The notes below the pieces were generated by a model. That model did not search any database. It was given only the letters and a program-made list of their open reading frames with translations, and was not told where the DNA came from. Positions 1 through 13,143 of a stretch of DNA of 64,000 bases are shown in pieces (position 1 is the first letter of the stretch; every line of letters starts with the position of its first letter). The translations under genes and the position numbers were made by a program. Source of the stretch: Mangifera indica (lineage: Eukaryota; Streptophyta; Magnoliopsida; Sapindales; Anacardiaceae); NCBI RefSeq assembly GCF_011075055.1, contig NC_058153.1:12276001-12340000 (forward strand), in the 5' to 3' direction.

Positions 1-1343
1 TGATAAAGCTAATGCCAATTTGCATAATTTAATCTTCATTTTCCACCACAATGAATTATAAAATAAATACTTAATGAGGTCAATGGTCAATCCTCTTTAA
101 CCTTGCTGGGAACGGCCTTGTTCCCTTTTCTGTTTTGTTTCCCATAATTTGGATGCAATAGACATGCTTAGAATGACCATTGGAATGACTTGTTCCTCTT
201 TGAAACGGCTAAGATGCTTATATTCACGCAATAACAAATTTGTGGAACGACTTGTGCTTTTCTACGACACCTAGAATGATTGTTTCTTGCTTGAAATGAC
301 CTTGTTGTGAAACGTCACCGTCTAAAATGTCCATTATTCTATGATGAAATGTCTAGAGTATTTATTTGAGAAATTTAAATTAAAAATTCTTCGAATATAA
401 GCCACAATGTTAAAATTAACTCAATGCAACCGTCTAAGTTAGAGAGATTTCTAAATTAGGTTATAGACAAATAATACAACTAATGTGTTAAATATGTTAT
501 TTAGTCAATAAAGACATGTTTTATTGAATTCCTTCTGATTGTATCCTCACAGTAAGTCTTTTTTTTTTTAATATGACATTTCAAAGCATAATTAGGGCAG
601 TTCATATATAAAACAATTAGATTTGAGATTGGGTCAATAAACTTGAAAATTTGAACAAAGAGAAAAAGAAAATTTTTTTTTTTAACTTCTTTGGTTTTGG
701 GGTTTAAAGTTTAAAAGATTCAATACGTTACAAAAACTATTGCTTCCTGTAATTTTTCACAGACTTAGATAATACCCCTATAGTTTCTTTACTATTATTA
801 TTAAGGAAATATTTTTTATATTTCAACAGTGGGTGAAAAATATTATATTGAGTAAATTAAAGCATTGGCCCTCTTATAAGATAATTCCAAACACACAAGT
901 CTTGGTAAATGGTTATTAAGACGGTGAAGCCTTTTGGAATTCCAAATTTTAACTCATAATGCAATCAGTCTCTCCCAAGTCCAGATAATGGTTGTTGATA
1001 GACTTGGAAAATTAGGAGTATTTCACTTAATTTAATAAAAAAGTTTAAACTTCAAATATTTACTATTACATCCATAAAAGTGATATGAAACCAAGTTCAT
1101 TAGAGGTCATGTCTAATAATTTAATATCACTTTAAGAAAGATTTAATAGTCCTTTATGTCAATAACCAATGAAATTGTAATGCCTACTTTCCATAAATTC
1201 TTATGTAGCTGGCTTGACTTGGAAAATGAGACCATATTCACAACATTTTTAGAAAAAGTTAATAGTGTTCTAAGTCAATAGTCAATGTAATTGAAATAAT
1301 AAATAAAAAAAGAGGCAATTGTTGCATTCACATTGACTCAAAA
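1..1343. repeat. Dispersed repeat block R, copy 1
   Basis: Non-coding AT-rich block that recurs nearly base for base from 5,766 to about 7,110 (position 1 aligns with 5,766). Its middle part, from the CTTAGAATGACCATTGG landmark near 166, also recurs at 2,691 and 10,884. It ends in a short conserved core (TTGCATTCACATTGACTCA) that appears eleven times in the first 20.4 kb. No long open frame, LTR or terminal inverted repeat is visible, so the element class is unknown. Confidence 0.8.
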
Positions 1344-2163
1344 ATGATTAAATTAAGTAAATTCAAGCAACTCTCCATATAAGATTCTTTCAAACACAAG
1401 TCTTGGTCAATAGTTGTTAAGATGGTAGAACCTTCTTGGAATTCCATATTTGAACTCATAATGCAATTAGTCTTTCACAAGTCTAGGCAATGGTTATTGA
1501 TAGACTTGAAAAATCAAGATTATTTCCCTTAATTTTAGAAATAAAAAAGTTTAAACTTTAAATATTTACAATTGTATCCATAAAAAGAAATCATGTTCAT
1601 TGTAGGTCATATTTTCTCTAATAATTTAAGAACACTTTAAGAAAAATTTATTAGTCTTTTATGTTCTCAAGTAGCTAGCTTGACTTGAAAAATGAGGTTA
1701 TGTTCACAACATGTAAGAAAAAGTTGATGGTCTTCTAAGTCTATGTCATTGGAATATTAATAGAGTACAAATATGAATGAGAACAAGGCAATTGTTGCAT
1801 TCACATTGACTCAAAAAGCCTCAAAAGAAAAAAAAGAAGACAAAACGTGAATCGAACATGTACAAGCTTCTAGTTTAAATGAACTTAGAAAATAAGGTGT
1901 AAAATTATTTAATAAAATTTTAAGAGTAAAGTGTTATTTAGTTTAAAAGGGTTTTTTTTTTGTCTTTTTAATAACTTTATTAAAACAATTAATAGAATTT
2001 ATTAAAATATTTAACAGATGAATGAAAAATTTAGGAGTAAAGTCTTTTTGACCTTTTATATATGTTAATAAAATTATATGTATAACTTTTTGTACAAATA
2101 ACAGTGGATGTTATTTTCTCTTAAATTTTTAATTGTCCAATCACATAGTAATATATTATTGTT

Positions 2164-2168
<5 letters not shown>
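1344..2168. repeat. Repeat block S, copy 1, with AT-rich spacer
   Basis: Starts with a stretch repeated at about 9,480-10,030 and, more degenerate, at 15,130-15,600 (landmark CAAGTCTTGGTCAATAGTTG). It also ends in the conserved core (ggc at 1,787). The remainder to 2,168 matches 10,030-10,340. Together with the next block it forms the left member of a roughly 2.6-kb duplication with an offset near 8.2 kb. No gene seen. Confidence 0.7.

Positions 2169-2218
<50 letters not shown>
2169..2218. repeat. (AT)n microsatellite
   Basis: About 25 uninterrupted AT dinucleotides. At the paralogous site (10,346-10,420) the tract is mainly ACAT tetranucleotide, so the microsatellite changed type after the duplication. 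Confidence 0.95.
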
Positions 2219-2221
<3 letters not shown>

Positions 2222-2690
2222 TGAACAAGCTCCAAATGAAGATTTATATAATCATTTTTTTCACAAGAGAATGAAAAGAGAGAATGGGAATGGAAAGAAA
2301 ATCATGCCTAGAAAATTTTGCCAACCACAATTTAAACCAATAAAGATGAGAAAAAGAGGCAATTGATGCATTCACATTGACTCAAAGTCTAAGAAACTGT
2401 TCAATTTGTTTCATGGATCAATAAAATATAGCTTTAATTAATGTAATTGTGAATAGATTTATATAGTTATCAATCAATTACATTAACTTGAAAAATAAGG
2501 TTACATTCACAACACTCTAAAAAAAGAAAAGTGTTGATTGTTGTCTAAGGTGGATAACTCGGAAAATTTGAACTTGATGTCCAATATGTGCTTTGTCTTA
2601 TTTATAATTTATAATAAATAAGATAAACTTAGAAATTTAAGCAATGAGATTACTTAAGTTTAGAAAATAGCTATTGGAAATATAGACCTG

Positions 2691-3945
2691 CTTAGAATGA
2701 CCATTGGAATGACTTATTCCTCTTTGGAACGGCTAAGATGCTTATATACATGCAATAACAAATTTGTGGAACGACTTGTGCTTTTCTACGACACTTAGAA
2801 TGATTGTTTTTTGCTTGAAATGATCTTGTTGTGAAACTTCATCATCTAAAATGCCTATTATTCTATGATGAAATGTTTATTTTATTTATTTGAGAAATTT
2901 AAATTAAACTTTTTTCAAATATGAGCCACAATGTTAAAACTAACTCAATGCAATCAGTCTAAGTTAAGGGAGATTTCTAAATTAGGTTGTAGACAAATAA
3001 TACAACTAATATGTTAGATACGTTATTTAGTCAATAAAAACATGTTTTTTTATTGAATTCCGGTAAACCCTTTTTTTTTACTATGACATTTCAAATTCAA
3101 AGAATATTTAAGGTAGTTCATAAATAAAACAATTAGATTCGAGATTGAGTCAATAAACTTGAAAATTTAAACAAAGAGAAAAAGAAAAAAAAGGTTTTTT
3201 TAAACTTCTCTGGTTTTGGGGTTTAAAGTTTAAAAGATTCATTATGTTACAAAAACTATTGCTTCCTGTAATTTTTCATAGACTTAGATAATATTCCTAT
3301 GGTTTCTTTACTATTATTATTAAGGAAATATTTTTAATATTTCAACAGTAGGTGAAAAATATTATATTGAGTAAATTAAAGCACTGGGCCCCCTTACAAG
3401 ATAATTCGAAACACACAAGTCTTTGTAATGATTGTTAAGATGGTGGAGCCTTTTAAAATTCCAAATTTTAAGTTATAATGCAATCAATCTCTCTCTGGTT
3501 TAGATAATGATTGTTGATAGACTTGAAAAATTAGGAGTATTGCACTTAATTTAATAAAAAAGTTTAAACTTCAAATATTTACGATTACATCCACAAAAAT
3601 GATATGGAACCAAGTTCATTATAGGTCATGTCTAATAATTTAATATCACTTTAAGAAAGATTTAATAGTCCTTTATATCAATAACCAATGAAATTGTAAT
3701 GCCTACTTTCCATAAATTCTCATGTAGTTGGCTTGACTTGGAAAATGAGACCATGTTCACAACACTGTTAGAAAAAGTTGATACTGTTCTAAGTCAATAG
3801 TCAATATAATTGAAATAATAAATTAAAAAAAAAGGCAATTGTTGCATTCACATTGACTCAAAAATCTAAAAAAAAAAAAGAGAATAAAACGTGAATCACA
3901 CATGTACAAGCTCCTAATAAATAAAAAACGTTCAATTTGTTTTCA
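2691..3945. repeat. Dispersed repeat block R, copy 2
   Basis: Second copy of block R, from the CTTAGAATGACCATTGG landmark to the conserved core (ggc at 3,834) and an A-rich tail. Its nearest relative is 10,884-12,130, sharing the variant upstream sequence (GAAATATAGACCTG) that copies 1 and 3 lack. No gene. Confidence 0.8.
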
Positions 3946-4513
3946 TGATTTACACCCTAAATTTTCAAAAATCATTTTGACCCCTAAAACTTTGAAAAGT
4001 GACAATTTAACCCATTTTTGAAAATTCTTTCAAAACCAACTTTAAGATATGAAAATGTAGTTCACAAAACTTCATCATTTTAAAAGAATTAATAAACTTT
4101 GGTGAAAGAATTGACTTAAACTAATAAGTTTGAAAAACGACATTTTAACCCAAAATGTGAAAGATATGAAAATGAGTTTTCAAGTGAGCTATCCCATGCA
4201 AATAAATATTCTAATCAAAACAAATACTCTAAATTACAAATATATCTACCTAACATTTGAGTTTTTCTTCAAATCTTCAATAATTCTTCAGTTGACTCTT
4301 CTCTTTCATTTCTATCTTGAAACTCCTTCAAGTGCATTAGATAAATCCTTACAATCTAAGCTCACACTCAATTAAAATCATTAGTCAATATGTTTAGGGA
4401 CATATTAGTTTGTTATCATCAAAATAAGAGCATAATGACTTATTGAGTCAACAAAATACATATACAATAAATATGTAAAAAAAATGAAAATTATTTGAAG
4501 TCCTAAGATTTGA
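3946..4513. other. Gene-free AT-rich spacer
   Basis: AT-rich sequence without recognised coding potential. The open frame on the plus strand at 4,130-4,375 has no known family features and no codon-like composition. Its right end is the flank of the hAT-like insertion. Confidence 0.6.
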
Positions 4514-4521
4514 CCCACAAC

Positions 4522-5378
4522 TAGACATGTCAATTGGCTCGAGCCAAATGGAGGCTCAACCCAAAACACGAAACTGAGGCTCAGCACGAGAAGACTCGAC
4601 CCGACACTATGGTGTGTTGGGCTAGGCCCATGGGCCTGACGAGTCAGGTTTAGGACTTTAGCATTAAGTCTATGGACCGGCCCGACCTGACACTATATAA
4701 AAAATTAAAAAAATATTTAATTGCTTGTGACAGAAGCAATTAATGCTTTTGCCTGGCAGAAGGCAGACTGTTGAAAAGGGCAGACGCCTATCTTCAATTT
4801 GTTTAATTTTTTAATTTATTTATTTTTCCTTATATAAACATATTCAACTTTTCTTTATTTTTAATTTTATTTACAAATCTCTCAATCTCAATTTTTTCAT
4901 TATATTTTTAATTTCATTTTCTCTCATCAACTCTTTTTCGAAAACTATCTGAATTTGTAGAAAATAATTATTTATGTCTATAATTTTATTTTTATTTTAT
5001 AAAGATGAGTAAATAAATTATATAGTACATATATTTTATTTATGTTTTGTAACTTATATAGTATGTATATTAATTATTTATACTATATTATAAACTTATA
5101 ATATTTTTCATCATGTAACTACGGTATTCCTCTACCATAGGTAAAGTATTATAAATAAAATGTTCAAGATACTATCCTTGGTTTTAATAACTGAAAAATA
5201 ATTTGTGTTTAAAAATTTTAATTAATTTTTTTAAAATATTGTTTAAATGGGTCGGACCAACTCAATTAAGGCCTGGCCCAGCCTGAAAGCCCATTATTGT
5301 ATGGGTCTAAGACTTGACCTGGCCATTACCTGATGGGCCTAGCTAGGTCCAACCCGGCCCAACCCATTAACATACATA
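4522..5378. mobile_element. Non-autonomous hAT-like DNA transposon with 8-bp target duplication
   Basis: The 857-bp element is bounded by a perfect 8-bp direct repeat, CCCACAAC, at 4,514-4,521 and 5,379-5,386. Its ends are imperfect inverted repeats: TAGACATGTCAAT at the left and, reverse complemented, TATGTATGTTAAT at the right. Both ends are rich in GGGCC/GGCCC motifs, which is typical of plant hAT elements; 8-bp duplications are the hAT hallmark. There is no transposase frame, so it is non-autonomous. A related sequence without the insertion is visible at 17,512-17,555, where the flanks join directly (AACATGGTAGGTCAC), which supports the boundaries. Confidence 0.8.
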
Positions 5379-5386
5379 CCCACAAC

Positions 5387-5765
5387 ATGGTGGGTCATGC
5401 CTCTTTGGGTTGTTTGGCGTGCCACCAAAATTGATTTGCATATAATATTATATATTTTAAATTTTTTAAAATTTCCATTATTTTTAAATTTATATGGCCT
5501 TGCTAGGCTGGCCCGCAAGCCCTTCATATTAATTTCCATGTATATCTTTCATTCCTCGTGACGTTTTTCTGATTTTGGAAGTCTTTCAATACATGTTTTT
5601 CCGCTAGTATAAACATGCATTCAGAAGATGGAAAACACATTACAACACTTCGATACTTAATAAATTATTAATGGTAATGGAAGCCAGCTCAAAGTTTGCA
5701 CAAGTATTATTCTATTAAGCATGAATTAGAAATTAATATTAAAGTTAAGCTTTTGCAAGAGCACT
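5387..5765. other. Gene-free spacer, older repeat flank
   Basis: The sequence after the hAT insertion (TTGTTTGGCGTGCCACC onward) matches 17,555-17,715, including a GC-richer stretch around 5,495-5,525. No gene seen. Confidence 0.6.
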
Positions 5766-7170
5766 TGATAAAGCTAATGCCAATTTGCATAATTTAATCT
5801 TCATTTTCCACTACAATGAATTATAAAATAAATAATTAATGAGGTCAATGGTCAGTCCTCTTTAACCTTGCAGGGAACGGCCTTGTTCCCTTTTCTGTTT
5901 TGTTTCCCACAATTTGGATGCAATAGACATGCTTAGAATGACCATTGGAATGACTTGTTCCTCTTTGAAACGGCTAAGATGCTTATATTCATGCAATAAC
6001 AAATTTGTGGAATGACTTGTGCTTTTCAAAGACACCTAGAATGATTGTTTCTTGCTTGAAATGACCTTGTTGTGAAACGTCACCGTCTAAAATGTCCATT
6101 ATTCTATGATGAAATGTCTAGAGTATTTATTTGAGAAATTTAAATTTAAATTTCTTCGAATATAAGCCATAATGTTAAAATTAACTCAATACAACAGTTT
6201 AAGTTAGAGAGATTTCTAAATCAGGTTATTGACAAATAATACAACTGATGTGTTAGATACGTTATTTAGTCAATAAAGATATGTTTTATTGAATTCCTTT
6301 TGGTTGTATCCTCACAGTAAGTTTTTTTTTTTTTAATATGACATTTCAAAGCATAATTAGGGCAGTTCATATATAAAACAATTAGATTCGAGATTGGGTC
6401 AATAAACTTGAAAATTTAAACAAAGAGAAAAAGAAAAAACTGTTTTTTTTAACTTCTTTGGTTTTTTGGGGTTTAAAGTTTAAAAGATTCAATATATTAC
6501 AAAAACTATTGCTTCCTATAATTTTTCACAGACTTGATAATACCCCTATAGTTTCTTTATTGTTATTATTAAGGAAATAATTTTTATATTTCAACAGTGG
6601 GTGAAAAATATTATATTGAGTAAATTAAAGCATTGGCCCCCTTATAAGATAATTCCAAATACACAAGTCTTGGTAAATGGTTGTTAAGATGGTGGAGCCT
6701 TTCAAAATTCCAAATTTTAACACATAATGCAATCAATCTCCTTCAGGTCCAGATAATGGTTGTTGATAGACTTGAAAAATTAGGAGTATTTCACTTAATT
6801 TAATAAAAAAAATTAAACTTCAAATATTTATGATTACATCCATAAATGTGAAATGAAACCATGTTCATTATAGGTCATGTCTAATAATTTAAGATCACTT
6901 TAAGAAAGATTTACTAGTCCTTTATGTCAATAACCAATGAAATTATAATGCCTACTTTCCATAAATTCTCATGTAGCTGGCTTGACTTGGAAAATGAGAC
7001 ATGTTCACAACACTGTTAGAAAAAGTTGATAGCGTTCTAAGTCAATAGTCAATATAATTGAAATAATAAATAAATAAAAAAGGCAATTGTTGCATTCACA
7101 TTGACTCAAAAATCTTTTTAAAAAAAAAGATAAAACGTGAATCACATATGTACAAACTCCCAATAAATAA
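5766..7170. repeat. Dispersed repeat block R, copy 3
   Basis: Close copy of positions 1 to about 1,343 followed by the same A-rich tail as copies 2 and 4. It starts exactly where the window's first base aligns, so the true left boundary of the unit lies at or left of the window edge. The conserved core is at 7,082. Non-coding. Confidence 0.85.
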
Positions 7171-7301
7171 AAAAAAAAGATCAAATATTTTAGCTTTCAA
7201 ACCAAACTAAAATTAAAAATATACGTTTTATTTCAATTTGGATTATGGTTTAAATCTATTAAAAATTGTTTACTTTTCAAATATATTATACTTAATAAAT
7301 A

Positions 7302-8617
7302 GACCAAATGACTATTTCCGACTCAATGAAACGACATATTTTCACCCATTTAGTTTGGAACAGCCAATTTCTCACCCATTTGTCAAAATTAATTGTTAAT
7401 TTTTACAGTTAAAATGTATTTATGTTATCATAATCAAATATTATAATAGTGTTATTTTGTGGGGTGTCAATGTTACCCTTTTTTTTTAACTTACTAAGGG
7501 TAAATAAGTATTTTTCTTATCTTATTTGGAAAATTATCATATTTACCCATATATTTTGAAAATATAACATAATCTCAATAATTTGTAATATAACATTTAT
7601 ATCCCTTATTTATTGTGTATTTTGAGAGTGTAACAAAAAATTTTGAAACTATTGAGAGTTATATTAAAATTTTAAAATTAAAATGTTATGAACACCCTTA
7701 ATATTTTCAAAAATTATAATTTATCCTCAAACATACGATTATAAGTCATTAACGCCCCTATTTATATTTGCATCAGTATTTTAATAAAAAGGTTAACAGA
7801 ATTTGTTAAAAAATTTAATAACTGGATGAGAAATTTAGGAGTGAAGTGCTATTTACCCCTTATATATGTAACACTTGAACTTGTGTGTCATATGAATTAA
7901 TGTAAATAAATTTATCTAGAATTTACCTTGATCAAGTGAGAAACTAGTTTCCCATCTATTTTTCAAAGTCAATAGTTAATTTCAATACTTAAAGGCGATT
8001 TATACTATTTTACTCAAATATTATAATAGTGTTTTGTGGGGTGTCAATGTTTTTTTTTTTTAAAACTTAATAAGGGTAAATGAGTATTTTCCCAATCTTA
8101 CTTGAGAAATTATCATATGTATCTTATATATTTTGAAAATATAACATAACCTCAATAGTTTGTAATATAACATTTATATATTTTATTTATTGTATATTTT
8201 GGGAATATAATTAAAAATTTTGAAATTGTTGAGAGGTACGTTGAAATTTTAAAAATTCAAAAAAAAAAAAACCAAACCATTTTCAAATAAAAGAAACCCT
8301 CAAAATCTTATGAACACCTCTAATATTTTCAAAAATTATAATTTACTTTCAATCATATGATTATACGTCATTAACACCTCGATTTATATTTGTATCAATG
8401 ATTTTTTTATTATTTTTAATTGAAATTAATTTGGGTTCTTCAATAGTAAACTATAATTTAGCTTGAGGGTTTTTTTTTTCTTTTCAATAATTTTATAAAA
8501 AAGTTAACAAAATTTGTTAAAAAATTTAACATATGGGTGGGAAATTGGCTTTTCCAAACTTAATGGTGGGAAATACACCATTTCGTCAAACCTTAGGTGG
8601 GAAATAGTCATTTGGCC
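7302..8617. mobile_element. Mutator-like non-autonomous element with 9-bp target duplication
   Basis: The 1,316-bp element is flanked by a perfect 9-bp repeat, TAATAAATA, at 7,293-7,301 and 8,618-8,626. The left end (GACCAAATGACTATTTCC) and the reverse complement of the right end (GGCCAAATGACTATTTCC) form a terminal inverted repeat that continues imperfectly inwards. A 9-bp duplication with long inverted ends is typical of Mutator-like elements. The interior is AT-rich, has no transposase frame, and contains an internal repeat (GTGGGGTGTCAATG near 7,460 and 8,038). A duplicate lies at 13,144-14,432. Confidence 0.75.
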
Positions 8618-8708
8618 TAATAAATAATATTGTGTTATGATTATATATAACATGAAATGAATATATAAAATGATCATGAAATACATATAAAATAGACATT
8701 TAAATAAT

Positions 8709-8722
8709 ACATATACATATAC

Positions 8723-8777
<55 letters not shown>
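8709..8777. repeat. AT/ACAT microsatellite
   Basis: ACAT-type tetranucleotides grade into a long (AT)n tract. Confidence 0.95.
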
Positions 8778-8782
<5 letters not shown>

Positions 8783-9479
8783 AGTGATATAAATTTTTGC
8801 TTTGTTGCATTTTGTTTAATTTTTTGACACGTAATTATCACTTATGAAACTATTAAAAGAGATATTGAAATTTAAAAAATTTAAAAAATAATCTCAAAAT
8901 TTTCTAATTTCCAAAAACCCTTGAAAAAATCATTAACACCCCAAAATTTACAAAAATTATAAAATACCCCTAAACATACAATTATAATCATTAACACTTA
9001 TTTATATTTATACTTGCAATTTTTTTATTTTTAATTGAAATTAATATAAATTAGGGATATAAAAATTATTTAATAAATTTTGGGGACAAAGTATGATTTG
9101 GTTTGAGGGCTTTTTAATCTTTTCAATAATTTTATAAAAAAATATAATGATTTTTTTTATAAATTTAGCATATGGTGAGAAAATAGTTTTTTTTTTTTCA
9201 AATTTAATAGGTGGAAATATGTCATTTCATAAAACCTTGGGTGCAAAATAGTTTTTTGGCTTGTATATAATATTTAAAAAATAAAATTTATGATTTGGTT
9301 TGAAAAGCACCTAAACTGCAACTCAAAACCATAAATTATTTTTCTAAATTTATCAATCGAAACTAAATCACTTTATAAACCAAACCAAACCAATATATAA
9401 TGTTTGAATAGTTCAATCTAGTTTTATCTTATGAACCACATTATGTACACCCATATTTTAATATTTTAATCATGGGGGA
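8778..9479. other. Gene-free AT-rich spacer
   Basis: No gene. A weaker relative of the Mutator-like right end (TAGGTGGAAATATGTCATTTC near 9,210) suggests an older related copy. The stretch matches about 14,520-15,130. Confidence 0.5.
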
Positions 9480-10361
9480 AAATGATTAAATTAAGTAAAT
9501 TAAAGTGATGGGTCTTCATATAAAATTATGCTAAACACAAGTCTTGGTCAATAGTTGTTAAGGTGGTAGAACCTTCTTGGAGTTCCAAATTTGAACTCAT
9601 GATGCAATTAGTCTTTCACAAGTCTAGACAATGGTCATTGATAGACTTGGAAAATCAGGAGTATTTCCCTCAATTTTAGAAATAAAAAAGTTTAAACTTT
9701 AAATATTTACAAATACATCCATAAAGTGCAAAGAAATCATGTTCATTGTAGGTCATTCTTTCTCTAATAATTTAAGAACACTTTAAGAAAAATTTATTAG
9801 TCTTTTATGTTCTCAAGTAGCTAGCTTGACTTGAAAAATGAGGCTATGTTCACAACATGTAAGAAAAAGTTGATGGTCTTCTAAGTCTATGTAATTGGAA
9901 TATTAATAGAGTATAAATATGAATGAGAAAAAGGCAATTGTTGCATTCACATTGACTCAAAAAGCCTCAAAAAAAAAAAAAAAAGACAAAACGTGAATCA
10001 AACATGTACAAGCTTCCAGTTTAAATGAACTTAGAAAATAAGGTGTAAAATTCTTTAATAAAATTTTATGAGTAAAGTGTTATTTAGTTTAAGAGGGTTT
10101 TTTTTTTTGTTTTTTAAATAATTTTATTTAAAAAATTAATAGAATTTGTTAAAATATTTATCAGATGAATGAAAAATTTAAGAGTAAAGTCTTTTTTACC
10201 TTTTATATATATATATATATATATGTTAATAAAATTATATGCATAATTTTATGTACAAATAACAGTGGGTGTTATTTTATCTTAAATTTTTAATTGTCTA
10301 ATCACATAGTAATATATTGTTATTTGTGCACATAACACTGCTCTATACATACATACATACA

Positions 10362-10407
<46 letters not shown>

Positions 10408-12150
10408 CATACATACATATGAACAAGCTCCAAATGAAGATTTATATAATCATTTTTTTCACAAGAGAATGAAAAGAGAGAATGGGAATGGAAAGAAAAT
10501 CATGCCTAGAAAATTTGCCAACCACAATTTAAACCAATAAAGATGAGAAAAAGAGGCAATTGATGCATTCACATTGACTCAAAGTCTAAGAAACTGTTCA
10601 ATTTGTTTCATGGATCAATAAAATATAGCTTTAATTAATGTAATTGTAAATAGATTTATATAGTTATCAATCAATTACATTAACTTGAAAAATAAGATTA
10701 CATTCACAACAATCTAGAAAAAAAAAATTGATTCTTGTCTAAGGTGGATAACTAAGTAAATTTGAACTTGATGTCCAAAATGTGTTTGGTCTTATTTATA
10801 ATTTATAATAAATAAGATAATATTAGAAATTTAAGCAATGAGATTACTTAAGTTTAGAAAATAGCTATTGGAAATATAGACCTGCTTAGAATGACCATTG
10901 GAATGACTTGTTTCTCTTTGGAACGGCTAAGATGCTTATATACATGCAATAGCAAATTTGTGAAACGACTTGTGCTTTTCTACGACACTTAGAATTATTG
11001 TTTTTTGCTTGAAATGATCTTGTTGTGAAACTTTATCATCTAAAATGTCTGTTATTCTATGATGAAATGTCTATTTTATTTATTTGAGAAATTTAAATTA
11101 AACATTTTTCAAATATGAGCCACAATGTTAAAATTAACTTAATGCAATCAGTCTAAGTTAAGAGAGATTTCTAAATTAGGTTGTAGACAAATAATACAAC
11201 TAGTATGTTAGATACGTTATTTAGTTAATAAAGACATGTTTTTTTATTGAATTCCTTTTGATTGTATCCTCATGATAAACCCTTTTTTTTTAATATGATA
11301 TTTCAAAGAATAATTAAGGCAGTTCATAAATAAAACAATTAGATTCGATTTTGAGTCAAAAAACTTGAAAATTTGAACAAAGAGAAAAAGAAAAAAAACC
11401 ATTTTTTTAAACTTCTTTGGTTTTGGGGTTTAAAGTTTAAAAGATTCAATATGTTACAAAAACTATTGCTTCTTGTAATTTTTCACAGACTTAGATAATA
11501 TCCCTATAGTTTCTTTACCATTATTATTAAGGAAATATTTTTTATATTTCAACAGTAGGTGAAAAATATTATATTGAGTAAATTAAAGCATTGGGCCCCC
11601 TTATAAGATAATTCTAAACACATAAGTCTTGGTAAATGGTTGTTAAGATGGTGGAGCCTTTTAGAATTCCAAATTTTAACTCATAATGCAATCAATCTCT
11701 CTCAAGTCTAGATAATGGTTCTTGATAGACTTGAGAAATTAGAAGTATTTCACTTAATTTAATAAAAAAGTTTAAACTTCAAATATTTATGATTACATCC
11801 ATGAAAATGAAATGAAATCATGTTCATTATGGGTCATGTCTAATAATTTAAGATTACTTTAAGAAAGATTTAATAGTCCTTTATCTCAATAATCAATGAA
11901 ATTGTAATGCCTAGCTTTCATAAATTCTCAAGTAGCTGGCTTGACTTGGAAAATGAGACTATGTTCACAACACTGTTAGAAAAAGTTAATAGTATTCTAA
12001 GTCAATAGTCAATGTAATTGAAATAATAAAAAAAAAAAAAGAGGCAATTGTTGCATTTACATTGACTCAAAAATCTAAAAAAAAAAATTAAAACGTGAAT
12101 CACACATATACAAACTCCCAATAAATAAAAAAAGTTCAATTTGTTTTCAT
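9480..12150. repeat. Segmental duplicate of 1.33-3.95 kb (blocks S and R4)
   Basis: Collinear with about 1,330-3,950 at an offset of 8.14-8.21 kb, as shown by matching landmarks: cores at 9,933/1,787, 10,555/2,358 and 12,043/3,834, and the R landmark at 10,884/2,691. Intervening sequence, including the short block CCTAGAAAATTTGCCAACC, is also conserved. No gene is present in either copy. Confidence 0.85.
10346..10420. repeat. (ACAT)n/(AT)n microsatellite
   Basis: About ten ACAT tetranucleotides, then AT dinucleotides, then ACAT again, at the position of the pure AT tract of the paralog at 2,169. Confidence 0.95.
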
Positions 12151-12244
12151 GATTTACTATTAAAGAAATTCATAAAATATAGCTTTAATCAATATAAGTA
12201 AGATTTTATGAAATAGTTTTATGTTTCTTTAATTACATTAACTA

Positions 12245-12871
12245 GGATAGTATTATTTGTAAAATAACAATTTACAAATTATTTGTAACTAAAATACAAA
12301 TTTATAAAAAACAAGTTTTTTTCTAAAATAACAATTTATAATTATTTGTAAATAAAAAAATTAGTTACAAAATATTAAGTTTACCTTTATTTTACAACTA
12401 AAAAATTAGTTGTCAAAACATAATTAATTGTAATTAAATTTTTAGTTGCAAAAAATTAATTTCATTTACACATTTCTCGATTAACATTATAGTTGTCAAA
12501 CAAATATATTTATAACTAAAATTTTAATTGCTAAAATAACCAAAAGGATGAAATAATTTTGCAACGGAACATTTAGATGTCAAAATAAAATTATTTGTAA
12601 CTAAAAAATTAGTTGTAAAACATTAAGTTTATTTCTAGCTTGTAACTATAAAGTTTAATTGTCAAAATATAATTATTTGCAACTAAAAAATTTGTAGTAG
12701 AAAATAAACTTTAGTGGCCTATAATTTTCTTCCACCAAAAAAATGGAGGTTTAAAAAATGGAATTAATTTTTGCTAATTAAATTCATTTTAGTTGTTATA
12801 GGTCAGTTTTTGCAACTATTTTTAATTAGAAGTAAAACTATTAATTGCTAATTGTATGTTTTTTCGTAGTG
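12245..12871. repeat. AT-rich element with TTAGTTG subrepeats, possible CACTA-type end
   Basis: The segment is built from many short repeats of the type AACTAAAAAATTAGTTG and ends in TTTTTTCGTAGTG, whose reverse complement begins CACTACGAAAAAA. Sub-terminal short repeats with a CACTA terminus resemble plant CACTA (EnSpm) elements. No matching left CACTA terminus or 3-bp target duplication could be demonstrated, so the class is tentative. A copy with a decayed right end is at 18,770-19,365. Confidence 0.4.
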
Positions 12872-13143
12872 GCTATTACTTCCTATAATTTTATTTTTAT
12901 ATGGTTATACATTATCCCTATATTTTTTTTACTATTATCATTAAGTAAATAATTTTATATAGGAATGTGTATGGCTGATTTGATGTGATTTAAGAATATT
13001 TTCGAATAAAAATAAAAGACGGTTTGAAAAAATTTTAAACCAAACAAAACTGCTTTAGCTTTCAAACCAAACAAAAATTAAAAAAAATGCAATTTATTTA
13101 AGTTTGGATTACGGTTTGAATATATTAAAAATTATTTACTTTT

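Noticed and set aside
1390..1460. tRNA-like or SINE-like look of the recurrent segment around GGTTGTTAAGATGGTAGA
   Set aside because: It resembles a pol III A box only loosely, no convincing B box lies at the right distance, and the copies lack SINE borders and target duplications.
2133..2366. Plus-strand frame of 77 codons with a run of Tyr-Ile
   Set aside because: It is translated AT microsatellite; no conserved family and no codon-like composition.
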